Below, piece by piece: positions 1 to 6,332 of a DNA stretch of 6,346 bases. Both the position numbers and the translations under genes were made by a program. This DNA is from Desulfovibrio sp. (lineage in GTDB: Bacteria > Desulfobacterota > Desulfovibrionia > Desulfovibrionales > Desulfovibrionaceae): positions 1 through 6,346 of the forward strand of contig DQED01000070.1 in assembly GCA_003525525.1 (NCBI GenBank). Direction: 5' to 3'. How positions within the stretch are numbered: position 1 is the stretch's first letter; each line of letters begins with the position of its first letter. Under the pieces are notes generated by a model. The model was not told the DNA's origin. It did not search any database and saw only the letters and a list, made by a program, of their open reading frames with translations.

Positions 1-725
1 GCGGGCGCGGCCCGCCGGGAGCGCCGCCGGGACAGGACCAGCAGCGGCAGCAACAGGGAGAAAAGCGCGCTCGACCATAGCACGTCGAAGCCGGCGTCGC
101 GCAGCTTGGCGACGAGTTCGGCCCGGCCGTAGCGGCGCTTGTGGCGGGAGTAGACGTCCCAGTCCGACCAGAGCCAGGCGTGCTGGGGTACGGTGAGCAG
201 CAGCCCGCCGCCGGGCCGCAGGCATTTGCCGAGCTGGGCGAGGGCCCGCCGGTCGTCCTCGATGTGTTCCAGCACGTCGAACATCCCGACCAAGTCGAAC
301 TCCCCGGCAAAGGGCAGGTCCAGGGCGTCGGCCTGGAGCAGGCGCGCCCCGGGCAGGCGGCTACCGGCGATGGCCAGCCCGGGCGCGGAAAGCTCGCCGC
401 CGGTCAGATCCAGGGCGGGGAAAACGGCCGCGAAATGCTCGAGCACCACGCCCGTGCCGCAGCCGACCTCGAAAAACGTGCGCGCCGCCGGGAAAAACCG
501 TCTCACGGCCAGGGCGAGCGCCCGGTTGCGGCTGCGAAACCAGAACGACCCCCGCTCGAGTTCAGCCAGGGCCGCATGGGCCTCGGGGGGGAAATCCGCG
601 TCCCCGGAGTCCTTGTCCGGGGCAAAATGGGGCAGGCCGTCGCACAGGCGCGGCGCAAAGCCGCACTGCGGACATTGCCAATCCGGGGTCGCGAACGCCG
701 CGCCGCATCGGATACACTGCTTCAT
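1..725 (-). CDS. Zinc-ribbon class I SAM-dependent methyltransferase (3' end beyond window)
   Basis: A minus-strand reading frame stays open from an ATG at 725 to the left edge, giving about 241 residues; the C-terminus lies outside the window. The start is supported by a GGAGG Shine-Dalgarno at 734-730, four bases upstream. Residues 4-21 form a small zinc ribbon (C4-x2-C7 and C18-x2-C21). A FWFRSRN segment (61-67), common in this methyltransferase group, leads into the Rossmann fold: motif I is EVGCGTG (86-92), the acidic residue after strand 2 is probably E111, an A-D133-x2-LDLPF stretch follows, then FDVLEHIEDD (149-158) and LRPGGGLLLTVP (169-180). A hydrophobic stretch SLLLPLLVLS precedes basic residues near the window edge, possibly a membrane-associated tail. 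The family (Methyltransf_11/23 type) uses S-adenosylmethionine. The acceptor is unknown; a sugar, lipid or polyprenol-linked glycan is a guess from the neighbouring glycan genes. It lies 44 nt downstream of lhgO on the same strand and is probably cotranscribed with it. Confidence 0.88.
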   Translation of the reverse strand, partial: MKQCIRCGAAFATPDWQCPQCGFAPRLCDGLPHFAPDKDSGDADFPPEAHAALAELERGSFWFRSRNRALALAVRRFFPAARTFFEVGCGTGVVLEHFAAVFPALDLTGGELSAPGLAIAGSRLPGARLLQADALDLPFAGEFDLVGMFDVLEHIEDDRRALAQLGKCLRPGGGLLLTVPQHAWLWSDWDVYSRHKRRYGRAELVAKLRDAGFDVLWSSALFSLLLPLLVLSRRRSRRAAP

Positions 726-729
726 GACC

Positions 730-734
730 CCTCC
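730..734 (-). promoter_or_regulatory. Shine-Dalgarno site of the methyltransferase gene
   Basis: On the minus strand GGAGG, extended to GGAGGGG, stands four bases before the ATG at 725. It is the clearest ribosome-binding site on this strand and fixes the start of the zinc-ribbon methyltransferase, so the cysteine pairs at its N-terminus are genuinely part of the protein. Confidence 0.75.
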
Positions 735-769
735 GTCGCCTTTCCGCCCGCTCTTTGCCGGCCTGTCGC

Positions 770-1978
770 CTACGCCGCCCCGTCGATCAGGTCCGCGACG
801 TGGCGGGCGAAGGGGATGGAACAGGTAAACGCCGGGGAGACGGCGTTTAACACGTGCAGCGAGCGGCTGCCGTGCTCGATGACGAAATCCATGACGAGGC
901 GTCGCTTTTTCGCGTCCACGAGCTGGGCGCGGATGCCCGGCCGGCCCCATTTGCGGTAGTCGGCCACGCGCACGCCCGTGACGAGTTCGGCGGCCAGCCC
1001 GACGATGTGCGGCCGGAATTGCTTGCGCAGCTCCTCCGCGGCCAGGCGGCGGAAATCGAAGTCCGCGCCGGCAAAGAGCGCGAGCTCCCTCCCGACGATC
1101 TCCCGCAGTTCCCCGAAATCGAAATTTTGCAGCCAGCCGTACTGCTCCCGCCAGAAGCAGGGAATCGCCGTCGGCCCGATCTTGACCTTGCCGTCCACCG
1201 TGACCGTGAAATGCACGCCCAGAAACGGGTTGGCCAGGTTGGGCACGGGATAGACGTTAGTGGCGAGCGGCGGCGCGTCGGGCGAGGCGTAGAGGTACAG
1301 GCCCTTGAAGGGGAGCAGGTGGTAGCGCTTGGAGAAGCCGAAATCCTTGGCGATGGTGTCCGCGTGCAGGCCTGCGGCGTTGACGACGTAGCCCGGGGTG
1401 TAGAGGCCGTTGTCCGTGCGCACGGCGGAACCGTCGCGGCCGCGGTAGCGCACGCCGGCGTGGATGGCGACGCCGGCCTCGCGGGCGGCGTCGGCCATGG
1501 CGCGCAGCACCTCGAGGGGGTCGATGGAAGCGGTGGTCGGCGAGTAGAGCGCCGCGCCGCAGGTTCTGACCCGGGGCTCGATGGCCCGGGCCTCGCGGGG
1601 CGTGATGCGCGAAAGTTCCACGCCGTTTTGCCGGCCGCGCTCGAGCAACGTGTCGAGAACCGGCACTTCTTCTTCGTTTTTGGCCACGACCAGCTTGCCG
1701 CAGTTACGGATGCGCAGCTTGCGCCCCGCGCAAAATTCCTTGAGCGCGCGGTTGCCGTCGCGGGTGAAGCGGGCCTTGAGGCTGTCGGCGGTGTAGTAGA
1801 AGCCGGCGTGGATGACGCCGCTGTTGCGGCCGCTGGCGTGCGCGCCGATGTCCGGCTCCTTTTCGAGCACGGTGACGCTGCAGTCGGGATGCCGCGCGGC
1901 CAGTTCGCGGGCGATGGAAAGGCCGACGACGCCGGCGCCGATGACGAGGAAATCCGGATTTGTTGCGGTGTGCGTCAT
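770..1978 (-). CDS. lhgO: L-2-hydroxyglutarate oxidase (FAD-dependent, DAO family)
   Basis: The 402-residue product belongs to the D-amino-acid-oxidase-like FAD family and best matches LhgO/YgaF, which oxidises L-2-hydroxyglutarate to 2-oxoglutarate and passes electrons to the respiratory quinone pool at the inner face of the membrane. An N-terminal Rossmann motif G14-x-G16-x2-G19 is followed by E39, the expected ribose-binding acid at the end of strand 2. The family signature GRNSGVIHAGFYY (50-62) is intact, as are VVNAAGLHAD (198-207), the LLPFKGLYLY strand (221-230), YPVPNLANPFLGVHFT (243-258), GIRAQL (348-353) and the C-terminal NAVSPAFTCSIPFA (378-391). Length is close to the usual ~400-420 residues, with no sign of damage. 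The ATG at 1978 is chosen because the FAD fold begins nine residues later. An upstream in-frame ATG at 2092 would add 38 residues unlike the family. No good Shine-Dalgarno is visible before 1978. Substrate is assigned from family resemblance only; a related 2-hydroxyacid is possible. Confidence 0.85.
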   Translation of the reverse strand: MTHTATNPDFLVIGAGVVGLSIARELAARHPDCSVTVLEKEPDIGAHASGRNSGVIHAGFYYTADSLKARFTRDGNRALKEFCAGRKLRIRNCGKLVVAKNEEEVPVLDTLLERGRQNGVELSRITPREARAIEPRVRTCGAALYSPTTASIDPLEVLRAMADAAREAGVAIHAGVRYRGRDGSAVRTDNGLYTPGYVVNAAGLHADTIAKDFGFSKRYHLLPFKGLYLYASPDAPPLATNVYPVPNLANPFLGVHFTVTVDGKVKIGPTAIPCFWREQYGWLQNFDFGELREIVGRELALFAGADFDFRRLAAEELRKQFRPHIVGLAAELVTGVRVADYRKWGRPGIRAQLVDAKKRRLVMDFVIEHGSRSLHVLNAVSPAFTCSIPFARHVADLIDGAA

Positions 1979-2108
1979 GGGAGTGGTTTTGTGCCCGGAC
2001 AGGAGCGTGCAACGGAGAGCGAGACTTTTCCGCCGGCTGCCCAAGCGCTTGTAGATGGTGTCGGGGAGGAGCGCGCCTCGATCCGGCCGCATTGGCGGCG
2101 AAAGCCGT

Positions 2109-2135
2109 GTTATACGCGACGGGCCGGGCGCGCAA
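2109..2135 (-). promoter_or_regulatory. Weak candidate sigma-70-type promoter for lhgO
   Basis: On the minus strand TATAAC (2114-2109) matches the -10 consensus at five of six positions. The only nearby -35 candidate is TTGCGC (2135-2130), matching three of six, with a short 15-bp spacer. Transcription from here would give a leader of roughly 125 nt before the lhgO ATG. The -10 element stands out in GC-rich DNA, but the poor -35 keeps this tentative. Confidence 0.25.
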
Positions 2136-2148
2136 GCCGGCGTGGCTC

Positions 2149-2175
2149 TTGCCCCGACCGGGAAACGCCGATACT
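2149..2175 (+). promoter_or_regulatory. Weak candidate promoter for the glycosyltransferase gene
   Basis: TTGCCC (2149-2154) and GATACT (2170-2175) each match the sigma-70 consensus at four of six positions and are 15 bp apart, shorter than the preferred 17. A start near 2182 would leave a leader of about 50 nt containing the small hairpin at 2185-2197. This is one of few A/T-containing spots upstream of the gene, which is the main reason to list it. Confidence 0.2.
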
Positions 2176-2233
2176 AGGGAACGGCCGGCCGGGCCGGTTT
2201 TGCACAACTGAACATCTACGCCCCGGACTGGCC

Positions 2234-4564
2234 ATGCCGCGTGTTCCCCCTGCCTCCAGTCACGCTTCTGGATTCGCCGTGCCCGTTGCGTGTTGCGGTA
2301 TCCTTACCGTTGCCGCGGCCGTGCGCCTCTACCACCTGGGCGTCCCGGCCATGTGGTGGGACGAGCTGCTCGTACCCCTGACGGCAGCCCATCCCGTGTC
2401 TTATATCTTCGACTTTTCCCGGCGCTGCGAGATGCACCCACCGCTGTTCCACCTTTTCATAAAGATCGTGCTGGCGGTCGGATCCTCAGAGACGGCGTTG
2501 CGCCTACCCGAGGCCGCGGCCGGCGTGACCGGGGTCTGGCTGCTCTTCCGGCTGGCGCGCCCCCTGGCCGGGAACGGCGCGGCGCTTTTCGCGGCCGCGC
2601 TTTACGCCTGGAACCCGGCCATGGTCGCCCTGTCCCGCCAAGTGCGGCCCTACGCGTTCTTCCTGCTCCTGTTTCTGGCCACCCTGGTCTTCGCCCGGCG
2701 CTTCCTGGCCACCGGCGGCCGGCGCGAGCTTGCCTCCCTGGCCCTGTGCAACGCCGCGCTCCTGTTCCTGCATTACGCGGCCGTGCTGCTCGTGCCGTTC
2801 CAGGTACTGGTCCTTTGTGCCTTCTGGCTCGCCCGTAGGGGCCGGGACGGCATCGGGCGGCTTACGGCCTACGCCGGGGCGGCGCTCGCCGCGTTCGCGG
2901 TTGTGAGTCCGTTTTTTTTCAGCCTCATGGCCCGAGGCAAATCCGGGTTCATGGACCTGGCCGGTCCGCTGGCGGTGCTGCGGCGCATCGGCGGCATTCT
3001 AGCCGGATTCCTGTCCCCTTTCGAGAGCCGTCTCATTCTCGGTATCGCCTGCACCCTGGCTGCGCTCGGCCTGTGGACGCTGTGGCGGCGGGACCGTTTC
3101 GCCGGGGCGCTTTGCACGGCCATCGTCGTCGGGCCGCTGTCCGTGCTCGTGGCCGCGCGGGACGATTACATCATGTACTGGCACATCGCCTTTGCCGCGC
3201 CGGTCGTGGCCTTGTGTGCAGGGGCGGGGATTTCCCTGGCGCTTTCGCGGCTCGCCGTTCCTCGGGCCGCCGCGCCTGCCCTGGCCGTGGCCGTGGCTCT
3301 CTGCGGCGCGGGCTGGCTCGTCGTCGTGTGTGCCCCGGGATTGTACGCCAACGACGACGACGCGCCGCTCTCCCGCAACATCGCCCTGGCCCTGTCCGAC
3401 GACGCCCCCCCGAGTGCGCTGTGGTCCATGCCGGACATGGGGCTCTACAACGGCGTCGCCTGGTACCTCGACCGCTTTCGGGAACCCAATCCCCTGCGCC
3501 GCCAGGAATATGACGCCGCCCAGGCCGGGCGGAGTTATTTCGTGGCGGCTGCGCCCGACTTCTTCGAAATGCACGGCGCATTGACGGGCCGCCTCGACGC
3601 GACGCGCCTGCCCGGCTGCCGCGTCGCGCGCGGGGAGATCCGCCCCCGGGGACCGTTCACGGCGCGCGACGGGGCGCGCCTGTTCGCATTCACCATGGAG
3701 CCGGAGAATTTCTACAACCAGATCGACAGCCTGCGCGGTGTGACCCTCACCCGGGGCCTGACCTGGCAGGCCGTGCCCACGGCCAACGACACGGCATCCC
3801 GGTTCGCCTACCGCTTCCGCAATGAAACCGGCGCGGCCGGGCCGGTGTTCGTCAGCGTGGAACGGCGCAATGCAGGCGCGGGCGGCATGGTCTCCCTGTC
3901 CGTGGCCGCGGACGGTGGCCCCGAGCAACTGCTCGCGGCCGAGCCGGGGCCGGCGGCCGGGGAACGCCTGATGGCGCGTTTCGCTCCGGAGACGGTCCCG
4001 CGCGAGCTGACGGTGGCGGTGGGGCTTTTCGCCGGCCGGGACACGGCGGCCTATCCCGGCGGCAACCTGGAGCTCGCGGCGGCGCAGGCAGTGACGGTCT
4101 ATTTCGCCGAACCGGGGCTCCTGTTCGACCTCATGCGCCCGGTGACCCTGCCCGGTGGCCTGCGTCTTGCCGGAATCGAGGGCCTGGAACGGGGCGAGGG
4201 CCATGCCTGGCGCTGGGCGATCGGGCCGGTCGCGACGCTGATATTTCCCCGCGACGCCGCCGGGCCCGCCGTGCTGCGCCTGCGCTTTTCCAACCCCATC
4301 CCGGATCAGGGGATCATCGTGCGCGTCAATGGCCGGGAGGCCGGCGGGGCTTCCGGGCTGCCCGTTGCGCGCTGGATGGAGAACGAGGGGACCCTGGACG
4401 TGCCGCTTGCCCTGGCCGCCGGGCAAAACCGCGTGGAGCTGGCCTTCGCCCGCCACGCCGCGAACCCCGCCGACCCAGGGGCCGCGTTTCCCGCCACGGA
4501 CACGCGGCCCCTGGCTATGGCCCTGACCGGCTGTGCCCTGTACGAAGCCGACGCGCAACGGTAA
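2234..4564 (+). CDS. Polytopic membrane glycosyltransferase, GT39/ArnT-like (PMT_2 family), with large C-terminal extracytoplasmic region
   Basis: The product has 776 residues. The N-terminal ~370 carry roughly 11-12 hydrophobic segments (for example 17-32, 113-131, 137-154, 168-200, 212-232, 266-283, 289-308, 316-338, 345-367). Family hallmarks are WWDE (41-44) in the first extracytoplasmic loop, whose D43/E44 match the acidic catalytic site of PMT/ArnT-type enzymes, MHPPLFHL (67-74), and SRQVRPY (134-140). Such GT-C enzymes use polyprenyl-phosphate sugars as donors on the outer face of the cytoplasmic membrane; donor and acceptor here are unknown. Residues 371-776 are mostly non-hydrophobic and likely periplasmic, with a strand-rich last part (about 640-776) ending in TDTRPLAMAL (756-765). 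The frame is open far upstream (from about 854), but that stretch is antisense to lhgO, and the ATG at 2234 directly precedes the first membrane segment. Only a weak GGA (2225-2227) serves as Shine-Dalgarno; a GTG at 2279 is an alternative start. It is divergent from lhgO and followed on the same strand by the sugar-modifying fusion gene. Confidence 0.85.
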   Translation: MPRVPPASSHASGFAVPVACCGILTVAAAVRLYHLGVPAMWWDELLVPLTAAHPVSYIFDFSRRCEMHPPLFHLFIKIVLAVGSSETALRLPEAAAGVTGVWLLFRLARPLAGNGAALFAAALYAWNPAMVALSRQVRPYAFFLLLFLATLVFARRFLATGGRRELASLALCNAALLFLHYAAVLLVPFQVLVLCAFWLARRGRDGIGRLTAYAGAALAAFAVVSPFFFSLMARGKSGFMDLAGPLAVLRRIGGILAGFLSPFESRLILGIACTLAALGLWTLWRRDRFAGALCTAIVVGPLSVLVAARDDYIMYWHIAFAAPVVALCAGAGISLALSRLAVPRAAAPALAVAVALCGAGWLVVVCAPGLYANDDDAPLSRNIALALSDDAPPSALWSMPDMGLYNGVAWYLDRFREPNPLRRQEYDAAQAGRSYFVAAAPDFFEMHGALTGRLDATRLPGCRVARGEIRPRGPFTARDGARLFAFTMEPENFYNQIDSLRGVTLTRGLTWQAVPTANDTASRFAYRFRNETGAAGPVFVSVERRNAGAGGMVSLSVAADGGPEQLLAAEPGPAAGERLMARFAPETVPRELTVAVGLFAGRDTAAYPGGNLELAAAQAVTVYFAEPGLLFDLMRPVTLPGGLRLAGIEGLERGEGHAWRWAIGPVATLIFPRDAAGPAVLRLRFSNPIPDQGIIVRVNGREAGGASGLPVARWMENEGTLDVPLALAAGQNRVELAFARHAANPADPGAAFPATDTRPLAMALTGCALYEADAQR

Positions 4565-4709
4565 GCGCCCTGATCCGCACGAAAAACGCCGCGACCGCCT
4601 TCCCCCGTCATTGCGCCCCGGCCGGCATTGGGCTACGAACCGGCCAGGACAACTGCAACAGACGCCCGTCACGATTCCCTTTTCGCGTGCGGCGCCGTCG
4701 AGGAACATC
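4565..4709. other. Intergenic gap between the glycosyltransferase and the fusion gene
   Basis: These 145 bp lie between two same-strand genes. The open frame of the downstream gene extends back to 4533, but the extension reads as low-complexity basic sequence without family similarity. An inverted repeat GGCCGG (4620-4625) / CCGGCC (4640-4645) with a 14-nt loop is present without a T-run, so it is a poor intrinsic terminator. A possible promoter (TTGCGC 4611-4616, TACGAA 4634-4639, 17-bp spacer) matches only three of six in each box and is not trusted. The two genes may be one transcript. Confidence 0.4.
4700..4704 (+). promoter_or_regulatory. Shine-Dalgarno site of the fusion gene
   Basis: GAGGA lies five bases before the ATG at 4710 and decides the start. 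It rules against the upstream in-frame ATG at 4533, which overlaps the end of the glycosyltransferase gene and would add 59 residues unlike any oxidoreductase N-terminus. Confidence 0.75.
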
Positions 4710-6281
4710 ATGAGCGATTCCATCAAGCGCGTCGCGGTCATCGGCTCCGGCTACTGGGGCAAGAACCTCGTACGCAACTTTCACGCCCTGGGCGCGCTGG
4801 CAATGGTCTGCGACAAGAACGAAGCCATTCTCGGCGCGTTCGAACAACAATACCCCGGCCTCGAAACCTGCATGGCCCTGGCCGACGTCCTGTCCCACGA
4901 CGCTGTGGACGGCGTGGTCATCGCCACCCCGGCCGAAACCCATTACGCCCTGGCCCGGGAAGTGCTGCTGGCCGGCAAGCACCTGTTCGTGGAGAAGCCG
5001 CTGGTGCTTGACGAACGCGAGGGCCGCGAACTCATCGCCCTGGCCGAGGAGAAAAAGCGCATCCTCATGGTCGGGCATCTGCTGCACTACCACCCGGCCT
5101 TTCTGCGCCTCAAGGAACTGGTCGCCTCGGGCGCGCTCGGCAAGATCAACTACATCTATTCCCACCGCCTGAACCTGGGCAAGATCCGGCGCGAGGAGAA
5201 CATCCTCTGGTCGTTCGCGCCCCACGACATCTCCATGATCCTGTCCCTGGCCGGCGAGATGCCCGAGCAGGTCTTCGCCATAGGCGGCAACTACCTGCAT
5301 AAGAAGATCGCCGACGTGACCACGACTCACCTCAATTTCCCCTCCGGGCTCAAGGCGCACGTCTTCGTCTCCTGGCTGCACCCGTTCAAGGAGCAAAAGC
5401 TCGTGGTGGTCGGGGAAAAGAAGATGGCCGTCTTCGACGACACCCTGCCCTGGGCCGAGAAGCTCGCGCTCTATCCCCACGAGATCCGCTGGGAGAAGAA
5501 CGTGCCCGTGCCGGCCAAGGCCGCGCCCGAAGCCGTGGTCCTGCCCGAGTCCGAACCCCTGCGTCTGGAGTGCGAGCACTTCCTGACCTGCATGGCCACG
5601 GGCCGCACGCCCACAACCGACGGCCGGGAAGGGCTGCGCGTGCTCGAAGTCCTAAACGCCAGCCAAGCCTGCCTGGACGGCTGCAAGCCCGCCGCCGCTC
5701 CCGCCCCCGCCGCCAAGGAAAAGGACTATTTCGTCCACGGGACCGCCGTGGTGGACGCCGGCGCGAGCATCGGCGCGGGCGCCAAGATCTGGCACTTCAG
5801 CCACGTCCTTTCCGGCTCCACGGTCGGCAAGCGCACCAACGTCGGCCAGAACGTGGTCATCGGCCCGGACGTCTCCGTGGGCGAGGGGTGCAAGATCCAG
5901 AACAACGTCTCGGTCTACAAGGGCGTCACCCTGGAAGACGACGTGTTCTGCGGCCCGTCCATGGTCTTCACCAACATCTTCAATCCGCGCGCCCACATCC
6001 CGCGCATGGCCGAACTGCGCGAGACCCTGGTGCGCAAGGGTGCGACGCTCGGCGCCAACTGCACCATCGTCTGCGGCAACACCGTCGGCCGCCACGCCTT
6101 CGTCGGGGCCGGCTCGGTGGTCACCCACGACGTGCCCGACCACGCGCTGGTCGTCGGCAACCCGGCGCGGCGCATCGGCTGGATGTGCACGTGCGGCGAG
6201 AAACTGCCCGTGGGGCTCGTCTGCGAGAAATGCGGCGAAGCCTACGAGGAAGGGCCGTTCGGCCTCGCGCCCAAGGCCTAG
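4710..6281 (+). CDS. Bifunctional nucleotide-sugar enzyme: Gfo/Idh/MocA dehydrogenase fused to WbpD-like hexapeptide N-acetyltransferase
   Basis: The 523-residue product joins two enzymes. Residues 5 to about 325 are a Gfo/Idh/MocA NAD(P)-dependent dehydrogenase: dinucleotide motif G12-S-G14-Y-W-G17, IATPAETH (71-78), catalytic-lysine motif E95-K96-P97, and the FAPHDIS segment (169-175) whose H172/D173 sit where this family places its second catalytic residue. An Ala/Pro-rich linker (about 327-338) leads to a left-handed beta-helix acyltransferase (339-492) with repeated hexapeptides, IWHFSHV (360-366), KIQNNVSVY (395-403), FCGPSMVFTN (413-422), NPR (425-427), GATLGANCTIVCG (444-456) and NPARRIGWM (484-492). 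This half closely resembles WbpD/WlbB, the acetyl-CoA-dependent 3-N-acetyltransferase of UDP-2,3-diacetamido-glucuronate synthesis; the first half resembles WbpB/WlbA, which oxidises C3. A C-terminal four-cysteine knuckle (C493, C495, C505, C508) may bind zinc. The linking aminotransferase is absent from the window. Start is fixed by GAGGA at 4700-4704. Family assignment is firm; the exact sugar is inferred. Confidence 0.9.
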   Translation: MSDSIKRVAVIGSGYWGKNLVRNFHALGALAMVCDKNEAILGAFEQQYPGLETCMALADVLSHDAVDGVVIATPAETHYALAREVLLAGKHLFVEKPLVLDEREGRELIALAEEKKRILMVGHLLHYHPAFLRLKELVASGALGKINYIYSHRLNLGKIRREENILWSFAPHDISMILSLAGEMPEQVFAIGGNYLHKKIADVTTTHLNFPSGLKAHVFVSWLHPFKEQKLVVVGEKKMAVFDDTLPWAEKLALYPHEIRWEKNVPVPAKAAPEAVVLPESEPLRLECEHFLTCMATGRTPTTDGREGLRVLEVLNASQACLDGCKPAAAPAPAAKEKDYFVHGTAVVDAGASIGAGAKIWHFSHVLSGSTVGKRTNVGQNVVIGPDVSVGEGCKIQNNVSVYKGVTLEDDVFCGPSMVFTNIFNPRAHIPRMAELRETLVRKGATLGANCTIVCGNTVGRHAFVGAGSVVTHDVPDHALVVGNPARRIGWMCTCGEKLPVGLVCEKCGEAYEEGPFGLAPKA

Positions 6282-6297
6282 CCGGCGTTTGCGCGGC

Positions 6298-6332
6298 GGG
6301 CGGCGGAGGCTAGCGCCCCGTTCCCGCCGCCC
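6298..6332 (+). terminator. GC-rich stem-loop after the fusion gene, possible terminator
   Basis: GGGCGGCGG (6298-6306) is the perfect reverse complement of CCGCCGCCC (6324-6332), giving a 9-bp all-GC stem with a 17-nt loop, beginning 17 nt after the stop codon at 6281. No T-run follows, so it does not meet the usual definition of an intrinsic terminator. It may still end the transcript with help from Rho or protect its 3' end. Chance pairing in GC-rich sequence cannot be excluded. Confidence 0.3.

Larger units (their letters stand above)
1979..2233. other. Divergent intergenic region between lhgO and the glycosyltransferase
   Basis: This 255-bp stretch separates two divergent genes and must hold the signals for both unless transcription enters from further away. 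I see no convincing small gene in it; the open frames crossing it are extensions or shadows of the flanking genes. Short A/T-richer islands, around 2107-2116 and 2170-2177, stand out from the GC-rich surroundings and are the likeliest promoter cores. A small GC-rich hairpin followed by TTTT lies at 2185-2201, within the probable leader of the glycosyltransferase gene. No clear operator palindrome or riboswitch fold was recognised. Confidence 0.6.

Noticed and set aside
141..959. A plus-strand open frame of 272 codons opposite the methyltransferase gene
   Set aside because: The opposite strand encodes zinc ribbon, motif I and later methyltransferase motifs in order with a strong Shine-Dalgarno; this frame has only low-complexity composition.
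2144..2204. Sigma-54-like patterns (TGGCTCTTGC around 2143-2152; GGGCCGGTTTTGCA at 2191-2204)
   Set aside because: The GG and GC dinucleotides are not separated by the strict 10 bases that sigma-54 promoters need.
1704..2207. A minus-strand open frame of 167 codons starting upstream of lhgO in another frame
   Set aside because: Most of it overlaps lhgO out of frame and its sequence is Arg/Ala/His-rich without family features.
2999..4741. A 580-codon open frame on the minus strand opposite the glycosyltransferase gene
   Set aside because: It is rich in Gly, Arg, Pro and His with no domain pattern, and lies antisense to a gene with clear membrane segments and family motifs. GC-biased third codon positions keep such frames open.
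4608..5579. A 323-codon minus-strand open frame opposite the dehydrogenase domain
   Set aside because: It mirrors the codons of a well-supported enzyme, shows no recognisable motif, and spans the intergenic gap without a ribosome-binding site.
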